Shown here one piece after another: positions 33,548 through 40,804 of a stretch of DNA of 64,000 nt (the stretch's first letter is position 1; every line of letters begins with the position of its first letter). Source of the stretch: Streptomyces lydicus (GTDB lineage: Bacteria > Actinomycetota > Actinomycetes > Streptomycetales > Streptomycetaceae); NCBI RefSeq assembly GCF_004125265.1, contig NZ_RDTE01000001.1, positions 186,001 to 250,000 of the forward strand. Reading direction: 5' to 3'. The position numbers were made by a program, and so were the translations under genes. Under the pieces are notes generated by a model. The model did not search any database. It saw only the letters and a program-made list of their open reading frames with translations, and was not told the origin of the DNA.

Positions 33548-34792
33548 TTAGCGGTTGGTGCTGAAGTGCAGCATGGCGAAAACGGCGGACGCGGTGGGGA
33601 CGTGGACGAACAGCCACTGGGGAGCGCAGAAGAACAGGCCGGGGCTTGATGGACGCCACCAGCGGCGGGTTTTGTAGTGGAGCCACAGCCCGAAGACGGT
33701 GATCACGCCTGCAGTTGCGTATGGGGCGTAGAGGTTCACATGCGGGTTGGCCAGCAGCATCGCCTTCAGGTCCTGGCCGCTGAGCATGGACGCGGCCCAG
33801 ATGGCGTAGAAGCCAACCGTCGCGGGGATGAAGGAGGAGGCCAGGACGCGTCCCGTCGTATTGAAAGTCCGCTTGGTGGCGGTCCACACGATCGGCACCG
33901 TGGCTAGGGTGATGATCGGGTTCAGCGCCATGATCTCCTTGCCTGCGGCGGCGTACATCTGTAGGGCCACGGCCTGCTTGATGCCCAGGCCAAAGCCCAG
34001 GGCTGCAGCGGAGCAGTAGCGAGCAAGCCACCAGCGACGTACAACCAGCAGGGCTCTGTCCCGCAGGATCCGGTTGCGTCGCCGATCGGCCCGGGCCCGC
34101 TCCTTCTCGCGCTTGGCCAGCTCGGCGTAGGTCGCTTCGCGCGCCTCATTCCGATCCTCGCTGGGAGGTTCCCGGACGATGATCACGGTCTCGGGGGCGA
34201 GGTTGTGCTCCCCCAACTCGTGGTCCTGTTCCTCGTCGTCGCCGCGAAAAGCGCTCTTGGTCTGGGCAAGGAACCGCCGGAACCCAGTGAGCTCCTCTTT
34301 TCCCTCGCCTGCCTTGTCGCTGTCGTCCTCGGTCTCAACAGACTCTTCGCCGTTGTCGCCCTGATCGTCTTCGTCGACGTCCTTCTGATCGCGGACCTCT
34401 GGGACATGGGCAGGTCCCGCCGGGATGAGCGCGGCGTTCGGGTCGAAGGAGAGGGGCCGCCTCAGCCGGCCGGTGTTCGTATCCAGGTCCGCGTTCTGGC
34501 TCTCGAAGAGCTCCGGCCACCAGCCGTCGTTCGACCATCCCGGGGGAAGGCCGGTCCTTGTCTGGGGAGCCTGTGCGGCCTCTGTCGGGACCGGCGTGTT
34601 GACCCGCTCCCGGGGTGCAGCAGCCGCTTCGGTGATGTTTCCAGTATCCGAGGACGCACCCAGCTCATCGGACTTGGCCTGGCCGACCGAGGTCGTGGAG
34701 GCTTCCTGGTCAACGGATGCCAGGACGTCGTCGATTGTGGTCAGGACGTCGTCGACACCGCGGTCCGGCGCCTGTGCCTCATCGGGCGTCAT
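33548..34792 (-). CDS. Membrane protein with long acidic N-terminal region (414 aa)
   Basis: The start MTPDEAQAPDRGVDDVLTTI at 34792 overlaps the stop of the gene before it (ATGA). The first 235 residues are acidic and probably disordered (DEDDQGDNGEESVETEDD, then a basic stretch ELAKREKERARADRRRNR). The C-terminal 180 residues have four or five membrane segments (YCSAAALGFGLGIKQAVAL, NPIITLATVPIVW, SFIPATVGFYAIWAASML, YATAGVITVFGLWLHY). It is part of the coupled leftward operon and is probably a membrane component of plasmid transfer (inference). Confidence 0.65.
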   Translation of the reverse strand: MTPDEAQAPDRGVDDVLTTIDDVLASVDQEASTTSVGQAKSDELGASSDTGNITEAAAAPRERVNTPVPTEAAQAPQTRTGLPPGWSNDGWWPELFESQNADLDTNTGRLRRPLSFDPNAALIPAGPAHVPEVRDQKDVDEDDQGDNGEESVETEDDSDKAGEGKEELTGFRRFLAQTKSAFRGDDEEQDHELGEHNLAPETVIIVREPPSEDRNEAREATYAELAKREKERARADRRRNRILRDRALLVVRRWWLARYCSAAALGFGLGIKQAVALQMYAAAGKEIMALNPIITLATVPIVWTATKRTFNTTGRVLASSFIPATVGFYAIWAASMLSGQDLKAMLLANPHVNLYAPYATAGVITVFGLWLHYKTRRWWRPSSPGLFFCAPQWLFVHVPTASAVFAMLHFSTNR

Positions 34793-35115
34793 GCTGGCTT
34801 GCACCTTTCCCACCCGAATTGGGCGATCTTGTCGAGCATGAGGAGCCGGGCTCTGCGTTCGTCCGGCTCGGGACGGGTGGGGTCAAGGCGAGGTAGTGGC
34901 CGATCGTGCTGTGACTGAGGGCTGCGGCCGACGGGAAGTGGGTGGTCGACCTGATCCTGGTCGGGTTTGCTCCTCTGAGCCCGGGGGTCGGGTCCGACAG
35001 CCTCCGGCTGCAGGCCGACGGTCGGCTCGCCGCCGGAGGAGCGGTCGGCGACTGCTTCCGACTGGTGGTTCGGCTTGCGCACCAAGAACACAGCGGCAAG
35101 GGGGTTCCAGGGCAT
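34789..35115 (-). CDS. Small hypothetical protein, first gene of the coupled set (108 aa)
   Basis: The product begins MPWNPLAAVFLVRKPNHQSE, is hydrophilic and Pro/Gln/Arg-rich in the middle, and ends in LLMLDKIAQFGWERCKPA. The terminal TGA overlaps the next ATG by four bases. No strong ribosome site is seen, though the coupling and position support it. The family is unknown. Its middle part looks disordered, so it may be a linker or regulatory peptide. Confidence 0.45.
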   Translation of the reverse strand: MPWNPLAAVFLVRKPNHQSEAVADRSSGGEPTVGLQPEAVGPDPRAQRSKPDQDQVDHPLPVGRSPQSQHDRPLPRLDPTRPEPDERRARLLMLDKIAQFGWERCKPA

Positions 35116-35498
35116 AGAGACTCCAAAGACGCGGGGACGGGGTAGAGGCAGCGGCGCTTCGGCCGCGCTGAAATGTCCTGCCAGCGGACGATGGCTGGTC
35201 GCGAAGGGGCTGCCTGCCCCGACCGGGCGGGATCCGAGAACGCCTCCCCGCAACTGGCGCTACGGGGAGGGAAGGTGGAGAAGCGCGTCAGGCGCTTCTC
35301 CCCTGCTGGGCTGGGCGGTCTGCCTCTACCTCTGCCTACCGAAGGCTACCTACTACCTACCATCCCTCTGACCTGCTATTTCTCCTTGGGCGAGGTGGGT
35401 AGCGGTAGGTACCCCGCAGCCCCGACCGCATGGGAGTCTCGAAGCTGCGAAGCACGCATACCCGCACCACCCGCCCCCGGCAGGCAGGATTCGCATTG
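35116..35498. other. Intergenic, 383 bases
   Basis: It carries hairpins at 35243-35270 (CCTCCCCG/CGGGGAGG) and 35277-35301, and CTACC/GGTAG-type repeats at 35324-35413. It should both end the 898-aa gene transcript and start the next four-gene set. Confidence 0.5.
35277..35301 (-). terminator. 10-bp perfect hairpin
   Basis: GGAGAAGCGC and GCGCTTCTCC flank GTCAG, about 200 bases past the stop of the 898-aa gene. It is a moderate terminator candidate. Confidence 0.5.
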
Positions 35499-38195
35499 TC
35501 AGACGCCTGCGGGCGAGCCCTTCAGTACCGCTGCGATCAGCTTGGCCCGGTCAGAGCCGATCGAGCCGTGGTGAGCGCGGATCTCCTTCTCGAGCTTCCG
35601 TTTGCTGACGTCTTGGTTCTTTGCGCGGAGACGGTCCACGGCGGCCTGCTCAACTAGTGTCAGTACCAAGTCCGCAGAGTCCTCGCCCGCACCGGCACCC
35701 TGGCCCGTACCGTCCCGCCGGGCCGGTGTACCGGATGTGCCGGGTGTACCGGGTGTACCGTCCCGCCGGGCCGGTGTACCGGATGTGCCGGGTGTACCGG
35801 GTGTACCGGGTGTACCGTCCCGCCGGGCCGGTGTACCGGATGTGCCGGGTGTACCGGGTGTACCGGGTGTACCGTCCCGCCGGGCCGGTGTACCGGATGT
35901 GCCGGGTGTACCGGGTGTACCGGGTGTACCGGGTGTACCGTCCCGCCGGGCCGGTGTACCGGACGAGCCGGGTGTACCGGGTGTACCGGGTGTACCGTCC
36001 CGCCGGGCCGGTGTACCGGACGAGCCGGGTGTACCGGATGTGCCGGGTGTACCGTCCCGCCGAGCCGGTGTACCGGACGAGCCGGGTGTACCGGGTGTAC
36101 CGTCCCGCCGGCCCGGTGTACCGGACGAGCCGGGTGTACCGGGTGTACCGTCCCGCCGGCCCGGTGCGGTCTGTGTGAACCACTCAAGTTCCAGTTCCGC
36201 AAGGGTCGGTTGGACGACGGGGATCGCAGCAGGGGTGAGGTCGTGGCTGGGAAGGCGGGGGATCACGATGCGGTTCAGCGTCAGGCCGGCCTTGACCGCG
36301 GTACGGTCCGCAGCCGCAGAGGCCTGTCGGGCAGACCGCAGCGCGGCGCGCCGCCGGTGTTCTGTGGCGCGCACATCCATGGCGATGCCAGCTGCTGCCC
36401 AGGCTCCATCCAGGGTGGTCAGCGAGCTGTCGGTGATCATCATCGACCAGGCCGTCCAGGCGGTGTCCGGGTAGCGGACCCAGCGAATCAGGCCGATGCG
36501 CGGCCGGGGCTTGGGCAACAGGCCTCGCTCGCGCAGGTGTTGGCGGTGGACCAGACGGGCGTACATCTCCCACAGCACCATGCCGACGAGGGACATGGTG
36601 GCAAAGGCGACGGCCGGTTGCGTCGGCTCCCCGGCGGGGCCGCAGTGGTGGGCGTAGTTCATGGCCGCTGCCCCGCCGGCGAGGATCCAGGTCATGACGC
36701 GATACAGGGTTCCGGAGTCGCCGTCCTTCCTTGCCTGGTGGTACATCCAGCCGGTGAAGGCGGCGCTGAGCTCCCATGCCGCGGCGAATCCGAGTGCGAA
36801 AATCGTCCACCAGTCGAACGCCTCACGTGCGTAGTCGGTCTGGGACCACCACGCCACGGCCATGGGTGCCAGGATTGGACCGCCGACCAGGACCCGACGG
36901 GCCTGGCTGCGCGTCAGCTCCTGCAGCCAGGCACTCGCCCTGGGCCGTTGAGACCTCAGTGTGGTCCGGCCCTCCTTGACAGCCCGGCGGCGCTTTCGCG
37001 CTTCCTCGCGGCGATCGTCCCTCTCCTTCCTGATCCGCCTCTTGCGCTCCAGTCGTTGGTTCGTACGTGAGAGGACTTCCTTCCACCGCTCGTCCGCCGC
37101 CTTGTGGTTCTCCTTGGCGATGGCGATCTGCTCATCTGCCTTCTTCTGGAGGTCCTGCGCCTGCGCGAGGAGGGCGGCTGCCTTCGTCTCCGTTCCCTGG
37201 ACGGCCGTGGCTGCGGCAACGGTGAGGCGTTCAGCTTCGGCTTCGGCGTCCTCGAGGACTCTCTCGGCCTTCTTCTCCTGCTGGCCAGCCGCTCGTTGGG
37301 CCTTGGCGATGATGCGCTGAGCTTCGGCGTCGGCGCGTTCGGTTTGGCCCCGGATGTCCTCCGCGGTTTCCCGGCGAAGTTGCTCGGTGTCCTCCTCGGC
37401 CCGGGCCCGCATGCGCTGTGCGGATTCCGCTGCTGCGCCCATCTTCTGGTTGGCTTCGTCGACGATCTTCTGTGCTTCGTCGCGAAGCCGCTCGGACTCG
37501 CTCTGGGCTTCTTGCCGGAGGCGTTGTGCGGCGTCGGCAGCGTCTTTACGGCTTCGCTCCGCCTGGGCCTCGGCTTCCCTTCGAAGGCCCTGCGCCTCTT
37601 CGCGGGCTTGGGTGAGAAGTTCATCCGCTTCCTGCCGTGCCGCAGCGCGGACCTGGTCGGCTTCCTTTTGCACCGATGCGAGGTGGCGTTCGGCCTCGGT
37701 GTTGGCCCTGTCCCTGGTTTCGGCCGCTGTGCGAAAGGCGTCGACCGTGATGACGGCGGCATCGGTCTGGCTCGCGCTCCAGGCCTGCTGGGCGGAGGCA
37801 TTCAAGGCCTCTGCCTGCTTACAGGCTTCGGTCGCCAGACGCTCGGCCTCATCAGCGCCCTGGGCGAGACGCTGCTGGGCGGCTTCCTCGGCCTCGCCGA
37901 GAAGCCTCTTGGCTGTCCGCTCGGCATCGGATACCAGCGTTTCGGCACGCTGTTTCGCCTCGTCGAGCAGTTGCTCCGCCTCAGCCTGCGCCTGCTCGCC
38001 CAGCTCGATGAGGCTGGACGCCTCCGTCTCGGCAGCCACGATGATGTCGGCTGCGCGCGTGGCTGCCCTCTCCGGGTGCTCGGCGGCATTCTCGGGCGGC
38101 GCTGACGCGGAGGCATTGGGGATCTGCTGTGCGGGCGCGGGTTCCGTACGCCGGCGCTGGGTCCCCTTCCGCTTGGACTGCTTCGTGGTGGGCAC
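35499..38195 (-). CDS. Giant coiled-coil / DUF2637-like membrane / GTP-repeat protein (898 aa)
   Basis: Residues about 45-400 are an unbroken Ala/Glu/Arg heptad-rich coiled coil (AEAEQLLDEAKQRAE, QEADELLTQAREEAQG) recalling DivIVA/Scy-type scaffold proteins. A basic segment follows, then four hydrophobic helices near 430-550 (WTIFALGFAAAWELSAAF, VMTWILAGGAAAMNYA, VAFATMSLVGMVLWEMY) as in DUF2637/SpdB-like plasmid proteins. A collagen-like GTPGTPG array with ARRDGTPG spacers spans about 676-830. The last 65 residues look like an HTH (VDRLRAKNQDVSKRKLEKEI). GTG 38195 fits the AAGGAG site better than GTG 38201. It is probably a polar scaffold in conjugative spread; this is inference. Confidence 0.75.
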   Translation of the reverse strand: MPTTKQSKRKGTQRRRTEPAPAQQIPNASASAPPENAAEHPERAATRAADIIVAAETEASSLIELGEQAQAEAEQLLDEAKQRAETLVSDAERTAKRLLGEAEEAAQQRLAQGADEAERLATEACKQAEALNASAQQAWSASQTDAAVITVDAFRTAAETRDRANTEAERHLASVQKEADQVRAAARQEADELLTQAREEAQGLRREAEAQAERSRKDAADAAQRLRQEAQSESERLRDEAQKIVDEANQKMGAAAESAQRMRARAEEDTEQLRRETAEDIRGQTERADAEAQRIIAKAQRAAGQQEKKAERVLEDAEAEAERLTVAAATAVQGTETKAAALLAQAQDLQKKADEQIAIAKENHKAADERWKEVLSRTNQRLERKRRIRKERDDRREEARKRRRAVKEGRTTLRSQRPRASAWLQELTRSQARRVLVGGPILAPMAVAWWSQTDYAREAFDWWTIFALGFAAAWELSAAFTGWMYHQARKDGDSGTLYRVMTWILAGGAAAMNYAHHCGPAGEPTQPAVAFATMSLVGMVLWEMYARLVHRQHLRERGLLPKPRPRIGLIRWVRYPDTAWTAWSMMITDSSLTTLDGAWAAAGIAMDVRATEHRRRAALRSARQASAAADRTAVKAGLTLNRIVIPRLPSHDLTPAAIPVVQPTLAELELEWFTQTAPGRRDGTPGTPGSSGTPGRRDGTPGTPGSSGTPARRDGTPGTSGTPGSSGTPARRDGTPGTPGTPGSSGTPARRDGTPGTPGTPGTPGTSGTPARRDGTPGTPGTPGTSGTPARRDGTPGTPGTPGTSGTPARRDGTPGTPGTSGTPARRDGTGQGAGAGEDSADLVLTLVEQAAVDRLRAKNQDVSKRKLEKEIRAHHGSIGSDRAKLIAAVLKGSPAGV
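35709..36165. repeat. GGTGTACCG tandem array encoding Gly-Thr-Pro repeats
   Basis: About 450 bases of 9-nt units (GTACCGGGT) are broken every few units by CCCGCCGGGCCGGT. It encodes GTPGTPG blocks separated by ARRD. Variant units (GACGAG, GATGTG for GGTGTA) show the array has diverged in places. Copy number is prone to slippage and assembly error. Confidence 0.9.
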
Positions 38196-38220
38196 GCCCA
38201 CGGCTCCTTTGGTGAATGGG

Positions 38221-38253
38221 TGCGGGCCGGGCCTGTGAAAGGCCCGGCCCGCA
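38221..38253 (-). terminator. 14-bp perfect hairpin ahead of the 898-aa gene
   Basis: TGCGGGCCGGGCCT and AGGCCCGGCCCGCA flank GTGAA. It lies between the 186-aa gene stop and the 898-aa gene start, only 26 bases before the start codon. It may be a terminator or an attenuator limiting the scaffold gene. Confidence 0.75.
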
Positions 38254-38282
38254 CCGGGGCGGCCGTGGAACGGCCTTGTCGT

Positions 38283-38843
38283 TCAGATCTGTTCGTCGGC
38301 GAAGGCCATGTCGGACACGGGCCTGAGCTTGGTCGGAAGCGGCGTGACGGTGAATCCCGTGTCGACCAGGTCGCCGTTCTCGTTGTGCCGGAAGAGCAGC
38401 CAGGGCGACCGCGGGTCAGCTTCGCCGTCCTTGCCTGCGGTGCCCCACTCCAGGACGGCATCGGGATGCTCTTGCCGCGCCCGCTTAGTGCACTCGTCGA
38501 AGGCACGTGCCTTCGACAGGTAGGGCCACATGGACATGGCACGATTGCGATACGCAATGCGGTAGACAGTGCCGTCGGCGCGGCGCGCGGCAGTGATTTC
38601 CTCGTCGGAGATGCCCATAGCTCGTGCCGCCTGGACCTGGTTCATCGCGCCGAGCCATTCGGCGTCGCCTTCCTCGCCAGCAGCAATTGCGTCCTGGAGG
38701 AGGTCGACGGCCTCGGCGGTGAGCTTGATGACCTGCTGCCGCTCGACGGCTTCCGAAGGGGGCGTGGTGCCTGAAGGCACATCGCTGTGCTCGGCGTCGG
38801 TTTCGCCGGGCGCCGGCGGGTGGGGGCGGTGCTGATCGTTCAT
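38283..38843 (-). CDS. Hypothetical protein (186 aa)
   Basis: The product starts MNDQHRPHPPAPGETDAEHS, with a disordered first 35 residues. An HTH-like helical part follows (VDLLQDAIAAGEEGDAEWLG, VQAARAMGISDEEITAARRA), then YRIAYRNRAMSMWPYLSKAR and an alpha/beta tail with PWLLFRHNENGDLV. The ATG overlaps the stop of the 61-aa ORF upstream by four bases. It belongs to the leftward block ahead of the scaffold gene. The family is not recognised; DNA binding is plausible from the GISDEEI helix. Confidence 0.6.
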   Translation of the reverse strand: MNDQHRPHPPAPGETDAEHSDVPSGTTPPSEAVERQQVIKLTAEAVDLLQDAIAAGEEGDAEWLGAMNQVQAARAMGISDEEITAARRADGTVYRIAYRNRAMSMWPYLSKARAFDECTKRARQEHPDAVLEWGTAGKDGEADPRSPWLLFRHNENGDLVDTGFTVTPLPTKLRPVSDMAFADEQI

Positions 38844-39025
38844 CTCAGCGGCTCCTTAGATTGGCCGCGTCGCGTTTCTGCGAGCGGCTGGTCGACGGTC
38901 TCGTGCGCGGCCGCGTTGGACAGGTCGCTGTACGTCTGGCGCCGTTCGGAGTTCCATTGCCGCAGGTCGGCATGGTTCGCAGCGGTCCAGTTCGGCAGCG
39001 CCTTGATCTTGGGGGTCTTGTTTAT
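38840..39025 (-). CDS. Small operon protein with ATA in place of ATG (61 aa)
   Basis: The frame reads NKTPKIKALPNWTAANHADL, then QWNSERRQTYSDLSNAAAHE, and ends PLR with its TGA overlapping the next ATG. No ATG, GTG or TTG exists between the nearest upstream stop and the conserved-looking start. The codon at the expected position is ATA, overlapping the TAA of the previous gene (ATAA at 39022-39025). A single G would restore the common ATGA overlap. Either ATA works through coupling, a frameshift fuses the two ORFs, or the gene is broken or misread. Confidence 0.5.
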   Translation of the reverse strand: MNKTPKIKALPNWTAANHADLRQWNSERRQTYSDLSNAAAHETVDQPLAETRRGQSKEPLR

Positions 39026-39159
39026 GAGCGGCGTTTTCGCGCGATGCGACGGGTCTCGTGCAGGCGCTTGCGGTAGTCAGCGGCGGCCGCGGCCGGGTCG
39101 ATGCTCTTCTTGTCAGACTTTGTCGAGGACGAACTGGACTGGTCGGTAGGCTTGGGCAC
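39022..39159 (-). CDS. Small basic protein (45 aa)
   Basis: A GTG at 39159 has GAGGAG six bases upstream, a very good ribosome site. The peptide starts VPKPTDQSSSSSTKSDKKSI and ends RKRLHETRRIARKRRS. It is strongly basic and probably binds nucleic acid or stays unstructured. It is too short for most gene callers. It precedes, and overlaps by four bases, the ATA-start ORF. Confidence 0.6.
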   Translation of the reverse strand: MPKPTDQSSSSSTKSDKKSIDPAAAAADYRKRLHETRRIARKRRS

Positions 39160-39198
39160 TACTGCTCCTCAGGGGTCAGGTTCGTGAGGATGCGGTTG

Positions 39199-39233
39199 GG
39201 CCCTGGCCGGGAGTTGCGCTCCTGGCCAGGGCC
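39199..39233 (-). terminator. 15-bp hairpin (one mismatch)
   Basis: GGCCCTGGCCGGGAG and CTCCTGGCCAGGGCC flank TTGCG, about 60 bases past the stop of the 147-aa gene. It is a likely terminator. Confidence 0.75.
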
Positions 39234-39291
39234 ATGGGTGTGGGGCGTGTAAGCCAAGGCTCGCCGTCAGCGAAGTCGAGCGTTCAAGGGC

Positions 39292-39735
39292 TCAGGTTCG
39301 GCCGGGCTTCGCGGGCGCGGCCCGCTCACGCAGTTTCGCGGCGTATTCGCCCCGCGAAGTCCCGCTCGGGGCTGGTGGCAGCAGGCGCAGCAGGGGGCGC
39401 CGGCCTTTGTCCGTGCCAGCGAAGTGACATGCGAGGGTCCACCTGTCGGCGTTGGTCATTCGCTCGCCCGGCCGGCGGCTGGACAGGTGGTCGGCGATCT
39501 CGTGCAGCAGCGCGCTGATGTGGCTGCAGTGGTTGGTCTGGCGTGCCTGGAGATCGCCGTCGTGCACGAGCTGTCGAACCAGGTGGTGGAACGAGGTCGA
39601 TGTGTCGGTGGTCAAGTCAACCCGAACGGGCTGGCGTTGCGTGCTCCTGGTCAACTCGCCAGCAGGCGGCAGTGCGGACGGCTGGTCCGGGTTGTCGCTT
39701 CGGCGGGGAGAGGGACATGTCATGATGCTGTTCAC
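39292..39735 (-). CDS. Hypothetical protein (147 aa)
   Basis: The GTG at 39735 is preferred because GAGGAGG lies six bases upstream. The product begins VNSIMTCPSPRRSDNPDQPS. Its middle (FHHLVRQLVHDGDLQARQTN, HISALLHEIADHLSSRRPGE, NADRWTLACHFAGTDKG) is His-rich and helical and could bind a metal. It is flanked by hairpins on both sides, so it is monocistronic. The family is not recognised. Confidence 0.55.
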   Translation of the reverse strand: MNSIMTCPSPRRSDNPDQPSALPPAGELTRSTQRQPVRVDLTTDTSTSFHHLVRQLVHDGDLQARQTNHCSHISALLHEIADHLSSRRPGERMTNADRWTLACHFAGTDKGRRPLLRLLPPAPSGTSRGEYAAKLRERAAPAKPGRT

Positions 39736-39768
39736 AGGATTCCTCCTCGTCATGCAGGGCCTGTGTGG

Positions 39769-39797
39769 CAGTCCCGGGGAAAGGCGCCCCGGGACTG
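39769..39797 (-). terminator. 11-bp perfect hairpin after the WhiB-like gene
   Basis: CAGTCCCGGGG and CCCCGGGACTG flank AAAGGCG, with TTCTTCTC on the rightward side. It lies 80 bases past the stop of the leftward WhiB-like gene and probably ends its transcript. Confidence 0.7.
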
Positions 39798-39877
39798 CTT
39801 CTTCTCACTGGTGGCCGTTGCCCATGCCGCGTCCGCTCGCCGGGCGGCGTAGCGGTGCAGGGGCGTACGGCGTGCGT

Positions 39878-40135
39878 TCAGGCGTTGGCGCTGTGGGCCC
39901 GGTTGCGGGCGGCGCGGCGCTTCATCGCGCAGCGCTCGTCCTCGCTCATCCCGCCCCAGATGCCGGATTCCTGACGGGATTCGAGCGCCCACCGCAGGCA
40001 CTGCTCCATGACGGGGCAGCGGCGGCAGACGGCCTTGGCTTCCTCGATCTGCAGCAGTGCAGGACCGGTGTTGCCGATGGGGAAGAAGAGCTCGGGGTCG
40101 TCCTCGCGGCAAGCGGCGCGGTGACGCCAATCCAT
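39878..40135 (-). CDS. WhiB-like (Wbl) iron-sulfur regulator
   Basis: The 85-residue protein has the four Wbl cysteines: C9 (AACRED), C37 and C40 (VCRRCP), and C46 (EQCLRW), which hold a 4Fe-4S cluster. The GIWGGM beta-turn follows at 58-63, with the basic C-terminal tail KRRAARNRA that touches DNA. Wbl proteins are actinobacterial regulators of development, redox response and antibiotic resistance, acting with the principal sigma factor. It starts at ATG 40135. Small Wbl proteins are common on Streptomyces plasmids. Targets are unknown. Confidence 0.92.
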   Translation of the reverse strand: MDWRHRAACREDDPELFFPIGNTGPALLQIEEAKAVCRRCPVMEQCLRWALESRQESGIWGGMSEDERCAMKRRAARNRAHSANA

Positions 40136-40357
40136 GGTTCCTCCAGCAGTGATGTGTTGTGCGGTTCAAGTCAGGTGCTGTAGCGAACTGTGCGGTCTCG
40201 GTTCCGGCTTCGATGCGATGGGCGCAGCGGGGCCCGGTGGCCATGAAGCGGTTGACGGGCAACGGGGTGTCCGGTGCCCGTGGTGGCCGCCCTGGAGCTG
40301 GCAATCTCAGTCCAGGGTGGCCTTGAGGTGCACGGTCGGCTGGTGTCTTGGAGTTGG

Positions 40358-40804
40358 TCAGCCGCAGGGGAGACTGCGCGGCGCCGAGGTTGCGCTGACC
40401 TTGACGTAGCCCTTGTACGCGCCGAACCCGCCGTGCCCGCTGGTGATCTGCTCCACCAGGGCCAGGTTGGGGTTTGAGGGGTGGCAGGCGATGAAACGGG
40501 CCCGGTCGCCCTCGCCCATGAGGCCCTTGATCGCACCGCCTGCGCTGCGGAGGTAGAGGCCGCCGGTGCCGGGGGCCGGCGCGAGCGTCAGCGACGAGTT
40601 TGTGTTGTTGGGGCGGATGGTGATGTCGGGGTAGTCGGTGACCCTCGCGGTTTCCGACTGGCCGGTGGTGGGGTTGATGCGCCGCCCGGTGTGAGTGCCG
40701 GTGGGATCCGGGTTGGGGATGGCGGCTTCGGCGCTGGTGGCGGCAAGTGCGAGGGCTCCGACGGCTGCGGTCACAGCCATGGCCATTCGGGTCGTGCTGT
40801 TCAT
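40358..40804 (-). CDS. Secreted protein (148 aa)
   Basis: The ATG at 40804 has AGGAG upstream. The N-terminus MNSTTRMAMAVTAAVGALAL and following ATSAEAA are a Sec signal peptide with cleavage near residue 28. The mature part is about 120 residues and includes TGRRINPTTGQSETARV, ITIRPNNTNSSLTLAPA and FIACHPSNPNLALVEQ, with two cysteines that could pair. It looks like a small beta-rich extracellular protein. The family is not recognised. Confidence 0.7.
   Translation of the reverse strand: MNSTTRMAMAVTAAVGALALAATSAEAAIPNPDPTGTHTGRRINPTTGQSETARVTDYPDITIRPNNTNSSLTLAPAPGTGGLYLRSAGGAIKGLMGEGDRARFIACHPSNPNLALVEQITSGHGGFGAYKGYVKVSATSAPRSLPCG

Noticed and set aside
35709..36165. CRISPR or satellite array
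   Set aside because: Units are 9 nt and keep one reading frame through the 898-aa gene; they encode Gly-Thr-Pro repeats.
37104..38105. Rightward 333-codon open frame with Leu/Gly-rich sequence
   Set aside because: It is the mirror of the coiled-coil codons of the leftward scaffold gene; the hydrophobic look comes from complementing Ala/Glu codons.
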